Shown here: positions 5,963 to 6,571 of the stretch, in pieces | Layout: each line of letters starts with the position of its first letter | Numbering within the stretch: position 1 is the stretch's first letter | Source: Bacillota bacterium | Lineage (GTDB): Bacteria; Bacillota; Bacilli; Calditerricolales; Calditerricolaceae | Length of the DNA stretch: 6,571 bases | Direction: 5' to 3' | NCBI GenBank assembly: GCA_017577925.1 | Contig: PKQU01000119.1 | Location: 1 to 6,571, forward strand | Position numbers and translations under genes: made by a program | Notes under the pieces: generated by a model | The model's input: the letters and a program-made list of their open reading frames with translations, nothing else | Databases searched by the model: none | Told to the model about the DNA's origin: nothing

Positions 5963-6571
5963 ATGCGCGACTTGGCTCGATACATCGACCACACGCTCCT
6001 CAAACCGACGGCAACGGAGGCGGACATCCTCAAGCTGTGCGACGAAGCGCGGGCGTATGGTTTTTACGCTGTCTGCGTCAACCCTTACTGGGTGCGCACG
6101 GCAGCCAGGCGCCTTGCGGACACGCCGGTGCGGGTGTGCACGGTGATCGGATTTCCGCTCGGCGCGACACCCACGGCGGTCAAGGTATACGAAACCACGC
6201 AAGCGCTTTCTGACGGGGCGAGCGAAGTGGACATGGTGCTCAACGTCGGGGCGCTCAAGTCGGGGCACGAGTCGACCGTGCGGGACGATATTGCCGCGGT
6301 GGTGGAGGCCGCGCGAGGGAAGGCCCTGGTCAAGGTGATTCTCGAAACGGCACTCTTGACCGATGAGGAAAAGGTGCGCGCGTGCCAGCTGGCGAAGGAG
6401 GCGGGCGCCCATTACGTCAAGACCTCCACGGGGTTCGGACCGGGCGGAGCCACGGTGGCCGACGTGCGGCTGATGCGCGAGACGGTGGGCCCGGAGATGG
6501 GCGTCAAGGCCTCCGGCGGGGTGCGCGACGCGCAGACGGCGTGGGCCATGATCGAAGCGGGTGCCACGCGC
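5963..6571 (+). CDS. deoC: Deoxyribose-phosphate aldolase DeoC (3' end cut by window)
   Basis: DeoC splits 2-deoxy-D-ribose-5-phosphate into glyceraldehyde-3-phosphate and acetaldehyde, the last step in breakdown of deoxyribose from deoxynucleosides; it is a cytoplasmic class I aldolase. The 203 visible residues begin 'MRDLARYIDHTLLKP' and include 'VCTVIGFPLGA' (58-68), 'EVDMVLNVG' (88-96) with the conserved Asp90, 'VKVILET' (123-129), 'YVKTSTGFGPGGAT' (151-164) with Schiff-base Lys153, and 'VKASGGVR' (181-188) with the second active-site Lys182. The family is usually about 215-225 aa, so roughly 15-20 residues are missing beyond 6571. ATG 5963 follows the Nudix stop with no gap (TGAATG); GGAAAGGGG (5944-5952) lies 10 nt before it, inside the Nudix gene. 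There is no frameshift or missing catalytic residue. No other pentose or nucleoside gene is visible upstream; the neighbour is the Nudix hydrolase. Confidence 0.96.
   Translation, partial: MRDLARYIDHTLLKPTATEADILKLCDEARAYGFYAVCVNPYWVRTAARRLADTPVRVCTVIGFPLGATPTAVKVYETTQALSDGASEVDMVLNVGALKSGHESTVRDDIAAVVEAARGKALVKVILETALLTDEEKVRACQLAKEAGAHYVKTSTGFGPGGATVADVRLMRETVGPEMGVKASGGVRDAQTAWAMIEAGATR

Noticed and set aside
5369..6412. Long minus-strand ORF (347 codons) opposite the Nudix gene and deoC
   Set aside because: Its Arg/His-rich product is typical of the antisense frame of GC-rich genes, and the opposite strand encodes complete catalytic motifs of two known families.

Overview
The window is ordinary, densely coded bacterial chromosome with every gene on the + strand. 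The strong GGAGG-type ribosome binding sites, the Bacillus-style 7-1-7 Fur box, the lipoprotein signal peptide and intrinsic terminators with T-runs point to a Gram-positive Bacillota (Bacillales-like) organism. The GC-rich coding, especially in the second half, suggests a high-GC and possibly thermophilic member; that placement is inference only.

Layout: three transcription units. (1) Positions 1-3132 hold an iron-siderophore ABC importer. A sigma-A-type promoter overlapped by a Fur box (17-45) drives a lipoprotein substrate-binding protein (90-1058) and two FecCD-family permeases (1055-2110 and about 2107-3102). An intrinsic terminator begins on the last base of the second permease's stop codon. 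No ATPase gene is present, so the ATPase must come from elsewhere, as in FeuABC-type systems. (2) Positions 3133-5297 hold a roughly 170-bp upstream region with a perfect 6-bp inverted repeat, then one gene for a 645-aa acetyl-CoA-synthetase-like acyl-CoA ligase (3302-5239), then a strong intrinsic terminator. (3) Positions 5298-6571 hold an extended -10 promoter inside an 18-bp palindrome, a leader of about 165 nt that can fold, a MutT-like Nudix hydrolase (5525-5962), and deoC (deoxyribose-phosphate aldolase) starting immediately after the Nudix stop codon and running off the window end.

How the genes work together: unit 1 imports ferric-siderophore when iron is scarce. Unit 2 activates a carboxylic acid to its CoA thioester; the acid is not identifiable here, and the tryptophan that restricts true acetyl-CoA synthetases to small acids is absent. 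Unit 3 pairs a nucleotide-type pyrophosphohydrolase with deoxyribose-5-phosphate breakdown, which suggests nucleotide cleaning or salvage.

I found no mobile element, CRISPR array, RNA gene or obviously new multi-gene system. The points most worth checking are the start of the second permease, where the ribosome binding site fits an AUA codon and not the first canonical start, and the unexplained operator-like palindrome plus foldable leader ahead of the Nudix-deoC pair.
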